From JBFMAE01 sp040756085 (GTDB lineage: Bacteria; Desulfobacterota; BSN033; UBA1163), in NCBI GenBank assembly GCA_040756085.1, contig JBFMAE010000257.1, forward strand, positions 1 through 7,027: a DNA stretch of 7,027 bases, written 5' to 3'. Every line of letters starts with the position of its first letter. Position 1 is the first letter of the stretch. The position numbers and the translations under genes were made by a program. The notes under the pieces were generated by a model. It saw only the letters and a list, made by a program, of their open reading frames with translations. It did not search any database and was not told where the DNA came from. This document shows, piece after piece, positions 1 through 5,859 of this stretch.

Positions 1-95
1 GGTAGGGGTCCCGCAAAGCGGCCCATCCTTTTGGGCTGAAGTTATTATGAGACTAATTTTTTCACACCTTCTTAGGGGTTACCTACAATGAAAGA
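1..95 (-). other. Gene-free region downstream of rng with potential RNA structure
   Basis: No coding potential is seen here. Several segments are complementary. Bases 2-6 (GTAGG) pair with 82-86 (CCTAC). A hairpin CCGC/GCGG with an AAA loop lies at about 11-21, and a hairpin GCCCA/TGGGC with a 6-base loop at about 21-36. Read on the minus strand this would follow the rng stop codon and could be a 3' untranslated region or the leader of the next gene. In related bacteria rplU often follows rng, but that gene is not in the window. There is no clear T tract after the hairpins in the rng direction, so this is not a convincing intrinsic terminator. Confidence 0.3.
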
Positions 96-1586
96 TCAAA
101 TTTCAATGATGTTGAACTGTTCCTGGTGAAATCCGATCTTTCCTTTGATCATGATTTTTTTCTTCAGCTTTCGCTCCAATTCCTCCATCCCGGCTCTCTC
201 CTCCTCATAAAGGAGGTCGGCGACCTCCGGGTTGACCTCCACCATGATGTTTTGACCTCCCAGTTCAGAAGATGTCCTTTCAATCTCCCGGAAGACCTCA
301 TAGCAGACCGTGGTTTTCGATTTGACCAGGCCGGCTCCCTCACAATAATAACAGGTTTCGCCAAGGACTCTGGAGATGTTCTCCCGTGTTCGTTTTCGGG
401 TCATTTCCACCAGGCCCAGTTCTGAGATCTTAAAGATATTGATCTTTTGACGGTCCTTCTTGATGGCCTCTTCCAGAGCCTGATAGACCTTCTCCCGGTC
501 GCCCTCTCTTTCCATATCGATAAAATCGATAATAATAATCCCTCCGATATTCCGGAGTCTCAGTTGGTAGGCAATCTCCTTGGCGGCCTCCAGATTGGTT
601 TTAAGAATGGTATCTGCCAGATTCCTCTTTCCGACATACCTCCCGGTGTTCACATCGATGGCCACAAGAGCTTCACTCATATCGATGACGATATACCCAC
701 CGGATTTGAGCCAGACCTTCCGGCCCAGTATTTTGTCGATCTCCATCTCGATACCATAGGAATCAAAGATCGGTTCCTTCTTCTCATAGAGGGTGATCTC
801 ATATTTTTTTTTGGGCATATAGGTGTTAATAAAAGAGAGAATATTTTCATATTCTTCTCTGGAATCGATGACGATTCGGTTGACCTGAGGAGAGAGGATG
901 TCACGGATGACCCGGAGGACCATGGTTAGATCACTATGGATGAGAGAAGGGACAGAGGAACTTTCTCTCTTCTTCTGGATATTATTCCAGAGATGGAGGA
1001 GAAACTCCATATCGGTTCGAATCTCATCAGGTTCTGCACCCTCACTGGCCGTCCGGACGATGAAACCACTTGAAGGGGGTTTGATCGCCAGGATCATCTC
1101 TCTCAGCCTTCTCCGTTCCTTCTCGTCCTTAATCCTTCTTGAAATCCCCACATGATCAACGGTGGGCATGAAGACGAGATACCTACCGGGCAATGTGATG
1201 TGGGAGGTGATTCGCGTCCCTTTCGTGCCGAGAGGTTCTTTTGAGACCTGAACCAGTATCTCCTGGCCTTCGGAAAGGAGGTCTTCGATCTGGGAGGAAG
1301 AATTGAAATAGTTGAACATCTCATCCCCCTGGAAACCCAACTCCTCATATTCTTCCACCCTCCCGTAGACATCGGAGACATAAAGGAAAGCCGCCTTCTC
1401 CAACCCGATTTCCACAAAGGCAGCCTGCATCCCTGGCAAAACCTTGACGACCTTTCCTTTATAAATATTCCCCATGATACCCCGGTCTTTGGTGCGTTCG
1501 ATATAGAGTTCTGCAAGCACTCTATCCTCCAGAAGGGCAACCCTTGTCTCCTGTTGTTTCACATTGATGATCAACTCATTCGCCAT
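96..1586 (-). CDS. rng: Ribonuclease G (RNase E/G family endoribonuclease)
   Basis: RNase G is a cytoplasmic, Mg-dependent endoribonuclease that cuts single-stranded AU-rich RNA; in Proteobacteria it matures the 16S rRNA 5' end and takes part in mRNA decay. The 496-residue protein has the length of RNase G and lacks the long C-terminal scaffold of RNase E. An S1 RNA-binding domain covers about residues 38-128 (IYKGKVVKVLPGMQAAFVEIG). The 5'-phosphate sensor is seen as FIVRTA, with R178 and T179 matching R169/T170 of E. coli RNase E. The catalytic metal-binding aspartates are D311 (AIDVNTGR) and D354 (IIDFIDM). The zinc-link CxxC is C412-C415. The start is ATG at 1586 with AGGAG 6 nt upstream (1593-1597). 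It lies 142 nt after the radical SAM gene on the same strand, with no promoter recognised between them, so co-transcription is likely. Identification as RNase G is strong; 'RNase E/G' is the safer family name. Confidence 0.96.
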   Translation of the reverse strand: MANELIINVKQQETRVALLEDRVLAELYIERTKDRGIMGNIYKGKVVKVLPGMQAAFVEIGLEKAAFLYVSDVYGRVEEYEELGFQGDEMFNYFNSSSQIEDLLSEGQEILVQVSKEPLGTKGTRITSHITLPGRYLVFMPTVDHVGISRRIKDEKERRRLREMILAIKPPSSGFIVRTASEGAEPDEIRTDMEFLLHLWNNIQKKRESSSVPSLIHSDLTMVLRVIRDILSPQVNRIVIDSREEYENILSFINTYMPKKKYEITLYEKKEPIFDSYGIEMEIDKILGRKVWLKSGGYIVIDMSEALVAIDVNTGRYVGKRNLADTILKTNLEAAKEIAYQLRLRNIGGIIIIDFIDMEREGDREKVYQALEEAIKKDRQKINIFKISELGLVEMTRKRTRENISRVLGETCYYCEGAGLVKSKTTVCYEVFREIERTSSELGGQNIMVEVNPEVADLLYEEERAGMEELERKLKKKIMIKGKIGFHQEQFNIIEI

Positions 1587-1611
1587 AACGTACTCCTGAA
1601 AAGTAAAAACA

Positions 1612-1736
1612 TGGAATTAGAATACTGGAATAGTGGAATGGTGGAATGATGGATCTTCACAAGAGAATAGCAATCCACCAATTATTCATAACTCTTAGAT
1701 GCCAATATTCCATTTTTCCAAAATTCCATCATTCCA
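1612..1736. repeat. Inverted repeat built from 8-bp TGGAATNN tandem units
   Basis: The left arm has TGGAAT starting at 1612, 1626, 1634 and 1642, then a degenerate unit at 1650. The last four are spaced exactly 8 bp. The right arm has the complement (ATTCCA or TTTCCA) starting at 1707, 1715, 1723 and 1731, again every 8 bp. The arms can pair in several registers around a spacer of about 50 nt, giving a long imperfect hairpin in DNA or RNA. It fills most of the gap between the radical SAM gene and rng, and the right arm contains the radical SAM stop codon (1729-1731). It resembles short palindromic intergenic repeats that are dispersed in some genomes. An effect on mRNA stability or rng expression is possible but is inference. 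Confidence 0.7.
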
Positions 1737-4227
1737 ATTTGATGACTTTGCATCGAGCCAGGGCCTCCCCTTCCACATCTAGTAAAGCTCTGACGATCTC
1801 CGAAGGTTTTGCCGTCCTTCCCACCACCTTTCGAAGAACCAGTTCTACTCCCCAGCCAGGGCTTTCCTCAGGGCTTTCCTTTTTCTTCTCCTTGACGTCC
1901 ATCTTTTCAATCAGGGGACGGACATCTACTATTCTCTTCTTTCCCTTTCTCTCCTGATGGAGTAAGAATTCTCTCTTCTCCAGAGCCTCCTTCATTCTGG
2001 TGATCGCCTCCTCTTTGGAAAGGAGATGGTCCAGGGAAATCCAATAGACCGACCTGCGGAGCAGGGAGGATGAGGACGAGGAGAGGAGAACCTCCTCGGC
2101 TTCAAGGATCTCGATCCCCTGAGGAAGAGCTTGATTGAGTCTCTCCATGACTTCAGAAGGAGTGATCCGGCCTTCCAGTTCCATATCGACGATCTCCAGC
2201 AGACTCTCCACTCCCACGGGAAGGGCTGTGGCGAAGATGATCCTGGGCATCGGGTGGAACCCCTCAGAATGACAAAGGGGCAGATCAGCCCTTTTGGAAG
2301 CACGATAGAAGAGGTGGGCAAGTTCCAAATGACTTAGGAATCGTATCTCTCCCACCTTTCTGAATCTCAACCGGACTTTTTCCCTGATCCCTTTCTTCCG
2401 AATTCTTTCCCTCTCCATTCTTTTCAGGGGGCCGATTTCGTCCGGATGGCTTTCTCTCACCCGGACGGTCTTTCCATCGCAAATCCCGCAGCGTTGACAA
2501 TCTCTTCCCATGCACGAAGGGCTGCTCTCCTCCCTCTGGGCTTTCTGAAACTCTTCCCAGAGGAAGGCCGATTCAATTCCTGTCTCGACGAAGGACCATG
2601 GAAGACCTTCTTCGAACCCTTTCTTTCGTGTATGAAGATCCGTTGCTATACCCGCTTTCTCAAAGGCTTCTTTCCAGAGGGGGTAATAGAATTGGTCACT
2701 CCAGCCATCGAACCGGCATCCGAGGCGGTGGGCTTCCACCAGGACCTGGGAAAGGTCCTGACCTCCCCTTGAAAAGACTTCCTCCAGGGAACTCAGATAG
2801 GGATCCTGCCATTTAAAACGGAGATGGTTTCGCTTTACCTCCTCCCTCAGAAAACGAAGTTTCTCCTTCATCTCCTCCAAAGGGATTTGTGCCTCCCATT
2901 GAAAAGGGGTGTGGGGTTTGGGGACGAAGGTGGAGACACTGACATTAATGTTGGGATGGATCTTCTGTCTCTCTCCTATTGAGGAGATTTTCCTGGATAG
3001 GTCAATGATCCCTTTTAAATCCTCTTCCTTCTCCGTGGGAAGTCCTATCATGAAATAAAGCTTGATGTTCTTCCAGCCCTTTGAGAAGAGATCTGAAAGA
3101 CCCTGAAAAAGAACTCCTTCATCCATCTCTTTATTGATCACCCTTCGCAGTCGCTCAGTTCCGGCCTCGGGTGCAATGGTGAATCCGGTCTTTCTGACCC
3201 GCTTCACCTCCTCTGCCAGATAGCCCACTACGCTTTCGATCCTCAGAGAGGGAAAAGAGAACGCCACCTTTTTCGATTCGAATCGGTCCATCAGGCGGGA
3301 GAGGAGAGGTCCGATGGAAATGTAATCCCCTGCACTGAGAGAGAGGAGGGAGATTTCTTCATAACCCGTCTGTTTCAATGAGGCGTTGAGTATTTCCTCG
3401 ATCACCTTTGGGCTTCTCTCACGGTAAGGCCGGTGGATGAAACCCGCCTCACAGAAACGGCATCCCCTTTTACAACCCCTGGCAATCTCCAAACTGAGGC
3501 GGTCATGAACCACCTTCATGTAAGGGACAATCGGACAGGTGGGAAAGGGAGTATGATTGAGATCAGAAACGATCCTTTTGCGAATCGTTTGACCCTCTGC
3601 ATGGATATTAGGAACATAGACTCCTTCCAGTTGAGAGAGGGATTTTAAAAGATCTTCCTTCCTTGCTTTCGCCTCTTTCCATTGAAGTGCCAGATCGCAA
3701 ATCTCGAGGACCACTTCTTCACCATCTCCGATTACCATCGTATCGAAGAAATCGGCAACCGGTGCCGGATTGAAGGTGATTGGACCTCCGGCGATGATGA
3801 GAGGGAATCGTTCATCTCTCTCTTTAGAGAAGAAGGGAATATTGGAGAGGTTGAGCATATTGAGGACATTGGTGAAGCAGAGTTCATACTGCAGGGAGAA
3901 GCCCACGATATCAAACTGATGGAGGGGGATGGAGGATTCAAGGGAAGAGAGCGGGAATTTCTTTTCCCTCAGGACTTTCTCCATATCCACCCATGGGGCG
4001 AAGGCCCTTTCACAGGCGACCCCTTTCTTTCCATTGATCAAGTGATAAAGGATCTGAATTCCAAGATGGGACATTCCTACTTCATAGACATCCGGAAAGG
4101 CAAGACAGAATTTTAATCTGACCTGAGAGAGGTCTTTTTTTATTGAGTTGACCTCTTGACCAAGATACCTGACCGGTCTTGAGACAAGAGAAAGGACTTC
4201 TTTCACTCCACCACCATCCAAGCTCAA
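1729..4227 (-). CDS. B12-binding-like/radical SAM/DUF2344 fusion protein, function unknown
   Basis: This large enzyme-like fusion has no assigned substrate. Residues about 37-180 form a cobalamin-binding-like domain (IAGGPITFNPAPVADFFDTMVIGDGEE), but the DxHxxG ligand motif is not seen. The radical SAM core (about 240-470) carries CxxxCxxC at C252, C256 and C259, which binds the 4Fe-4S cluster that cleaves S-adenosylmethionine. A second cysteine set, C577, C580 and C583, lies in the linker. The C-terminal DUF2344 (radical SAM-linked) domain begins near 615 and includes HSEGFHPMPRIIFA. This layout fits TIGR03960 joined to TIGR03936, families often found next to RNase E/G genes, which suggests a role in RNA or ribosome modification (inference). 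The start shown is TTG at 4227, 6 nt after GGGGAG. A GTG at 4206 (MKEVLSLVSRPVRYLG) matches the usual family N-terminus and is a serious alternative. A serine run (716-721) is probably a linker. Confidence 0.9.
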   Translation of the reverse strand: MSLDGGGVKEVLSLVSRPVRYLGQEVNSIKKDLSQVRLKFCLAFPDVYEVGMSHLGIQILYHLINGKKGVACERAFAPWVDMEKVLREKKFPLSSLESSIPLHQFDIVGFSLQYELCFTNVLNMLNLSNIPFFSKERDERFPLIIAGGPITFNPAPVADFFDTMVIGDGEEVVLEICDLALQWKEAKARKEDLLKSLSQLEGVYVPNIHAEGQTIRKRIVSDLNHTPFPTCPIVPYMKVVHDRLSLEIARGCKRGCRFCEAGFIHRPYRERSPKVIEEILNASLKQTGYEEISLLSLSAGDYISIGPLLSRLMDRFESKKVAFSFPSLRIESVVGYLAEEVKRVRKTGFTIAPEAGTERLRRVINKEMDEGVLFQGLSDLFSKGWKNIKLYFMIGLPTEKEEDLKGIIDLSRKISSIGERQKIHPNINVSVSTFVPKPHTPFQWEAQIPLEEMKEKLRFLREEVKRNHLRFKWQDPYLSSLEEVFSRGGQDLSQVLVEAHRLGCRFDGWSDQFYYPLWKEAFEKAGIATDLHTRKKGFEEGLPWSFVETGIESAFLWEEFQKAQREESSPSCMGRDCQRCGICDGKTVRVRESHPDEIGPLKRMERERIRKKGIREKVRLRFRKVGEIRFLSHLELAHLFYRASKRADLPLCHSEGFHPMPRIIFATALPVGVESLLEIVDMELEGRITPSEVMERLNQALPQGIEILEAEEVLLSSSSSSLLRRSVYWISLDHLLSKEEAITRMKEALEKREFLLHQERKGKKRIVDVRPLIEKMDVKEKKKESPEESPGWGVELVLRKVVGRTAKPSEIVRALLDVEGEALARCKVIKLE

Positions 4228-4234
4228 GGATCTC

Positions 4235-4257
4235 TCCCCTCCCTTGGCGGGAGGGGA
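4235..4257 (-). promoter_or_regulatory. 9-bp hairpin over the radical SAM ribosome-binding site
   Basis: TCCCCTCCC (4235-4243) and GGGAGGGGA (4249-4257) are perfect complements around a 5-base loop. On the minus-strand mRNA the 3' arm is the purine-rich Shine-Dalgarno region of the TTG start at 4227, so the stem would hide it. A second copy of the competing strand (GGAGGGG on plus, 4329-4335) could pair with the same arm. The hairpin also resembles the C-rich/G-rich palindromes of common dispersed repeats, so it may simply be a repeat that landed here. Confidence 0.5.
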
Positions 4258-4326
4258 TTCACCCTGTTAGATAGGAGATTTCTTGATTAATAGAGCTGAA
4301 TAGACAACCTTATCTAACAGGGTGAA
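4258..4326. repeat. MITE-like 69-bp element with 16-bp perfect inverted repeats
   Basis: TTCACCCTGTTAGATA (4258-4273) is the exact reverse complement of TATCTAACAGGGTGAA (4311-4326), with 37 bp of AT-rich sequence between. There is no coding capacity. The inner 11 bp, TCTAACAGGGT, occurs again at 4684-4694, and the shorter ACAGGGT also at 4552-4558. The left flank is the 4235-4257 palindrome; the right flank is purine-rich (GAGGAGGGGG). It could be a small non-autonomous transposable element, a REP-like repeat, or a strong stem in the leader of the radical SAM-rng transcript. No target-site duplication is obvious. Confidence 0.6.
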
Positions 4327-4361
4327 GAGGAGGGGGAATATGATATTATAGAAAAACATTA

Positions 4362-4384
4362 AAAGGGGAGCATTTCCCCCCTTT
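4362..4384 (-). promoter_or_regulatory. G-rich hairpin early in the radical SAM-rng leader, possible weak attenuator
   Basis: AAAGGGG (4362-4368) can pair with CCCCTTT (4378-4384); an alternative register is GGGGA (4365-4369) with TCCCC (4375-4379). On the minus strand it lies roughly 20-40 nt after the predicted transcription start and is followed by TTTTAATGTTTTT. The T tract is interrupted, so termination would be partial at best. It could also be a chance purine/pyrimidine run. Confidence 0.25.
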
Positions 4385-4407
4385 CACCTAACCTCTTTAT
4401 ATGTTTA

Positions 4408-4436
4408 AAAATACTATAATTTTAACCCATTGTCAA
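4408..4436 (-). promoter_or_regulatory. Probable sigma-70 promoter for the radical SAM-rng operon
   Basis: On the minus strand a perfect -35 box TTGACA (4436-4431) is followed after 17 bp by TATTTT (4413-4408), which matches 4 of 6 positions of the -10 consensus. Transcription would start near 4401, giving an untranslated leader of about 170 nt that contains the inverted-repeat structures described separately. It is the best promoter candidate upstream of the radical SAM gene; it was found by eye only. Confidence 0.5.
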
Positions 4437-4465
4437 TTTTTGAAGAAAATAAACCCCATATATCA

Positions 4466-4492
4466 CCGCCCTAAAGGACGGGGCTTTTTTTT
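4466..4492 (+). terminator. Terminator-like hairpin with T8, no upstream plus-strand gene
   Basis: CCGCCC (4466-4471) pairs with GGACGG (4476-4481) through one C-A mismatch around a TAAA loop, followed by GGC and eight T (4485-4492). This is the form of a Rho-independent terminator on the plus strand. The nearest upstream gene is on the opposite strand, so what it would terminate is unclear: a small RNA, antisense transcription, or nothing. Read the other way, GCCCCGTCCTTTAGGGCGG resembles hairpins at the ends of IS200/IS605-type elements, so it may be an insertion-sequence relic. Confidence 0.45.
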
Positions 4493-4566
4493 ATCTTCAG
4501 ATTTGAAATTGCCTTCATCCCAAGTCTAAAACCTGGGGCTTTCGGGATTATACAGGGTAAATAAAA

Positions 4567-4635
4567 TTCATAATTATCATGTTCAAAATTATCATAAATC
4601 GTTCATATTTGTCATATATTTTCCAGAATTGTTAC
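4567..4635 (+). promoter_or_regulatory. Cluster of 14-bp direct repeats, candidate activator-binding sites
   Basis: Three units follow the pattern TTCAWAWTTRTCAT: TTCATAATTATCAT (4567-4580), TTCAAAATTATCAT (4582-4595) and TTCATATTTGTCAT (4602-4615). A weaker fourth unit (4622-4635) has AATTGTTAC at its core. Start-to-start distances are 15, 20 and 20 bp. The first unit is nearly a dyad around ATAATTAT. The cluster ends about 90-110 bp before the -24 box of the sigma-54 promoter, the usual position for enhancer-binding protein sites. The cognate regulator is not identified. The region is AT-rich, which favours chance similarity, but the order and phasing of the units argue against it. Confidence 0.5.
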
Positions 4636-4683
4636 AAAAGTTGGAGGAAAATACGTCGAATGAATACCTCAAAACCCCCCCTT

Positions 4684-4694
4684 TCTAACAGGGT
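4684..4694. repeat. Third copy of the 11-bp TCTAACAGGGT motif
   Basis: This is identical to the inner part of both arms of the inverted repeat at 4258-4326, and has the same orientation as the right arm. It stands alone, about 30 bp before the sigma-54 promoter. It may be the remaining end of another copy of the same small element, or a shared protein-binding site. Confidence 0.4.
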
Positions 4695-4725
4695 TTACTC
4701 ACTATTGAACCCAATTAATTCCATT

Positions 4726-4741
4726 TGGTATGCTTTTTGCT
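4726..4741 (+). promoter_or_regulatory. Sigma-54 (RpoN) -24/-12 promoter of the two-component operon
   Basis: TGGTATGCTTTTTGCT agrees with the consensus TGGCACGNNNNTTGCW at all but two positions. The invariant GG (4727-4728) and GC (4739-4740) are separated by exactly 10 bp. Transcription would begin about 12 bp beyond the GC, near 4752, leaving a leader of about 30 nt with AGGAG (4770-4774) ahead of the ATG at 4784. Such promoters are silent without an ATP-dependent enhancer-binding activator. The receiver encoded here has no AAA+ domain, so the activator must be another protein. Confidence 0.75.
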
Positions 4742-4783
4742 TATTTTAATTACCAAAACCATCTTAATCAGGAGTGATTAATA

Positions 4784-5197
4784 ATGCCCAAAAAGGTTTT
4801 AATTGTCGATGATGAAGAGATGATTCGAAAATTTTTAAGACTCTATTTGGTCAATTGGGGTTATGAGGTAATAGAGGCAGCAGATGGAGAGCAGGCAATT
4901 GACGAATTGGAGAAAGATCATTTTGACCTTCTCATCTGCGATATCCTGATGCCAAAAAAGAATGGTTGGGAGTTATTAAAGGAGGTCCGATCGAATCCAA
5001 GAACCAGTAACATCCCAGTGATTGTTCTGACTGCTAAGAATGGGGACACTGATATGTTGAAAGGATATACCTTAGGTGCCAATTATTACATGACCAAACC
5101 CTTCACTAATACCAAGGCTCAACTCCTCTACGGGATTCAATTGATGTTTGGAAAAAATTCCGAATCACTGAGGAAACCTGAAGGGAAAATAGGGTAA
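4784..5197 (+). CDS. Single-domain response regulator (CheY-like receiver, no output domain)
   Basis: This small cytoplasmic phospho-acceptor protein of 137 residues is a receiver domain over about residues 1-122 plus a short charged tail. All key residues are present: the acidic pair D9-D10 (VDDEE), the phospho-accepting D53 (ICDILMP), T83 (VLTA), the switch aromatic Y102 and K105 (YYMTKPF). No DNA-binding, GGDEF or other effector domain follows, so output is probably by protein contact or by passing phosphate on. The ATG has AGGAG 9 nt upstream. The kinase gene begins 5 nt after its stop codon, so the two are surely co-transcribed from the sigma-54 promoter and are the likely cognate pair. 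The specific process controlled cannot be read from the sequence. Confidence 0.93.
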   Translation: MPKKVLIVDDEEMIRKFLRLYLVNWGYEVIEAADGEQAIDELEKDHFDLLICDILMPKKNGWELLKEVRSNPRTSNIPVIVLTAKNGDTDMLKGYTLGANYYMTKPFTNTKAQLLYGIQLMFGKNSESLRKPEGKIG

Positions 5198-5202
5198 AAA
5201 AA

Positions 5203-5859
5203 ATGAGTCCCGCTACGATCTTCGATATCATCCATGAGATTAACAACCCTCTCAGCGGGATTATTGGAATAACGGAAGTTGCTCTGGAAGAGGAAGATGG
5301 TTTAAAAAACAAAAGTTATTTAATGGATATCCTGTATTGTGCTCAAAGAATAAATGAAATTGTAGGAGGATTAAGATCACAATCTCTAATCGCAAAGAAA
5401 GGAGAACAGATCCTTATTGATATCAATGAAATCCTTGAGGATTCCCTGAAGTTGGCCCAAATGGCGATCAGGAACACCCAAGTGGAGGTGATCAAAAGAT
5501 TCCAAGCTGTTGAAAAGATAAAAGCAAACATCGGTGAGATTCAAGAGGTATTTACCAATTTGATCACCAATGCATTTCAAGCAATGAATGGAAAAAAGGG
5601 AACGCTCATCCTTTCCACCCGATCTTTAAAGAGTTCGGTCGAGGTAAAAGTAAGTGATAATGGTCCAGGGATTCCACAGAAATATCTCAAAAAAATTTTC
5701 GATCCTTTCTTCACCACAAAAGACTCCGGTAAGGGGATGGGTCTCGGCTTAAATATCGTCAACCGAATTGTGACCAAGTATAAGGGAACGATTGGTGTCG
5801 AAAGCAAAGGAGGAGTGGGAACCACTTTTACCATTAAATTTCATTGCTGTCCAAGATAA
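5203..5859 (+). CDS. Minimal sensor-less histidine kinase (HisKA + HATPase_c)
   Basis: This soluble kinase of 218 residues is expected to autophosphorylate on histidine and pass phosphate to the receiver encoded just upstream. The phospho-acceptor is H11 in HEINNPLSGI, only ten residues from the start, so the first HisKA helix is short and there is no PAS, HAMP, transmembrane or other input domain. HisKA covers about 3-62 and the ATPase domain about 110-214. ATPase motifs are complete: N box N119/N123 (NLITNAFQAM), G1 D152-G156 (DNGPGI), F box F166-F170 (FDPFFTTK), G2 G178-G182 (GMGLGL) and G3 GVGTTF. The start is ATG at 5203, after AGGG 8 nt upstream. The same frame upstream is closed by TGA at 5179-5181 with no better start, so the short N-terminus appears genuine. 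Input may come from a partner protein or from the receiver. No terminator is evident after the gene. Confidence 0.93.
   Translation: MSPATIFDIIHEINNPLSGIIGITEVALEEEDGLKNKSYLMDILYCAQRINEIVGGLRSQSLIAKKGEQILIDINEILEDSLKLAQMAIRNTQVEVIKRFQAVEKIKANIGEIQEVFTNLITNAFQAMNGKKGTLILSTRSLKSSVEVKVSDNGPGIPQKYLKKIFDPFFTTKDSGKGMGLGLNIVNRIVTKYKGTIGVESKGGVGTTFTIKFHCCPR

Noticed and set aside
1..90. Resemblance of the plus strand (CGCAAAGC, GGGGTTACC) to pieces of a cyclic-di-GMP (GEMM-I) riboswitch
   Set aside because: The conserved 5' half is absent, spacing between the pieces does not fit, and on the plus strand no gene follows, since rng is antisense.
447..929. 160-codon plus-strand open frame inside rng
   Set aside because: It is antisense to strongly conserved RNase G sequence and shows no recognisable family features; it is a shadow frame.
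1626..1736. CRISPR-like array
   Set aside because: The repeat unit is only 8 bp with no distinct spacers and the two arms are inverted, so it is a palindromic repeat instead.
3682..4116. 144-codon plus-strand open frame inside the radical SAM gene
   Set aside because: It lies antisense to the conserved B12-like domain and its composition mirrors the opposite strand; no independent support.
4567..4615. PhoB box reading of the TTCA/TGTCAT repeats
   Set aside because: Pho boxes have 11-bp spacing of CTGTCAT-like half sites; here the steps are 15 and 20 bp and the promoter is of the sigma-54 type.
5195..5205. Run of eight A between receiver and kinase genes as a programmed frameshift site making a fused protein
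   Set aside because: The receiver stop codon TAA lies at the start of the A run, so a ribosome would stop before slipping; the kinase has its own ATG and AGGG.
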